5,861 nucleotides of DNA, from positions 1 through 5,861 of the forward strand of contig JACQUE010000049.1 of NCBI GenBank assembly GCA_016210425.1, read 5' to 3'. The translations under genes and the position numbers were made by a program. Source of the DNA: Chloroflexota bacterium (GTDB lineage Bacteria > Chloroflexota > Dehalococcoidia > JACQUE01). Shown piece after piece: positions 5,789 through 5,861 of this stretch. The notes under the pieces were generated by a model. The model searched no databases. It saw only the letters and a program-made list of their open reading frames with translations, and was not told the DNA's origin. How positions within the stretch are numbered: position 1 is the stretch's first letter; each line of letters opens with the position of its first letter.

Positions 5789-5861
5789 CTGGACTTCTGT
5801 GGCGCCGGCCTCTGATGGGGGATGCCCCTATTGCCATAAAGTATCTCGACATGCTACATTA

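Noticed and set aside
5733..5852. Small minus-strand frame at the right edge starting MSRYFMAIG
   Set aside because: It is about 40 codons long, with no recognisable motif, and it runs over the candidate promoter, so it is most likely chance.
5651..5861. c-di-GMP riboswitch in the leader
   Set aside because: It was looked for because of the c-di-GMP theme, but the conserved class I sequence blocks are not visible by eye.
1..5861. CRISPR array, tRNA, rRNA, insertion sequence or phage genes
   Set aside because: No regularly spaced repeats, tRNA-like or rRNA-like sequence, transposase or phage protein was seen on either strand.

Overview
The window is a GC-rich bacterial segment in which every supportable gene lies on the minus strand. 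Transcription reads right to left. Five genes follow one another: a coiled-coil protein with a compact C-terminal domain (5650-4784), a four-helix SMR/EamA-type membrane protein (4619-4269), a BcsB-like cellulose/polysaccharide synthase regulatory subunit (4237-1583), a membrane protein with a degenerate GGDEF domain (1578-724), and a nitroreductase-family flavoprotein (698-69). The last four are separated by only 4 to 31 bp and look like one transcription unit. A 164-bp gap separates the first gene from the others and may carry a short leader ORF.

The right edge (5651-5861) has no convincing gene. It holds the best promoter candidate in the window (TTTACA, 17 bp, TATATA on the minus strand) with a short perfect inverted repeat just upstream. 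The left edge (1-68) lies downstream of the last gene and begins with what looks like half of a GC-rich palindrome, possibly a terminator or dispersed intergenic repeat cut by the window boundary.

The organism cannot be fixed from this sequence. High GC, GTG as well as ATG starts, clear Shine-Dalgarno sites and the styles of the nitroreductase and BcsB proteins suggest an uncultured lineage such as Chloroflexota, or another high-GC group. This is an impression, not a demonstrated assignment.

The working model is a small envelope-polysaccharide module. The BcsB-like protein would sit outside the membrane, anchored by one C-terminal helix, and guide a glycan. The degenerate GGDEF protein cannot be a normal cyclase, because catalytic positions are replaced. 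It keeps an RxxD I-site motif at the right distance, so it could be a PelD-like c-di-GMP receptor. The small DMT-type protein resembles ArnE/ArnF-like lipid-linked sugar translocases. No glycosyltransferase (BcsA) is visible in the window, so the catalytic partner must be elsewhere or the BcsB-like protein works in a different way. The nitroreductase at the end has no obvious link to the rest.
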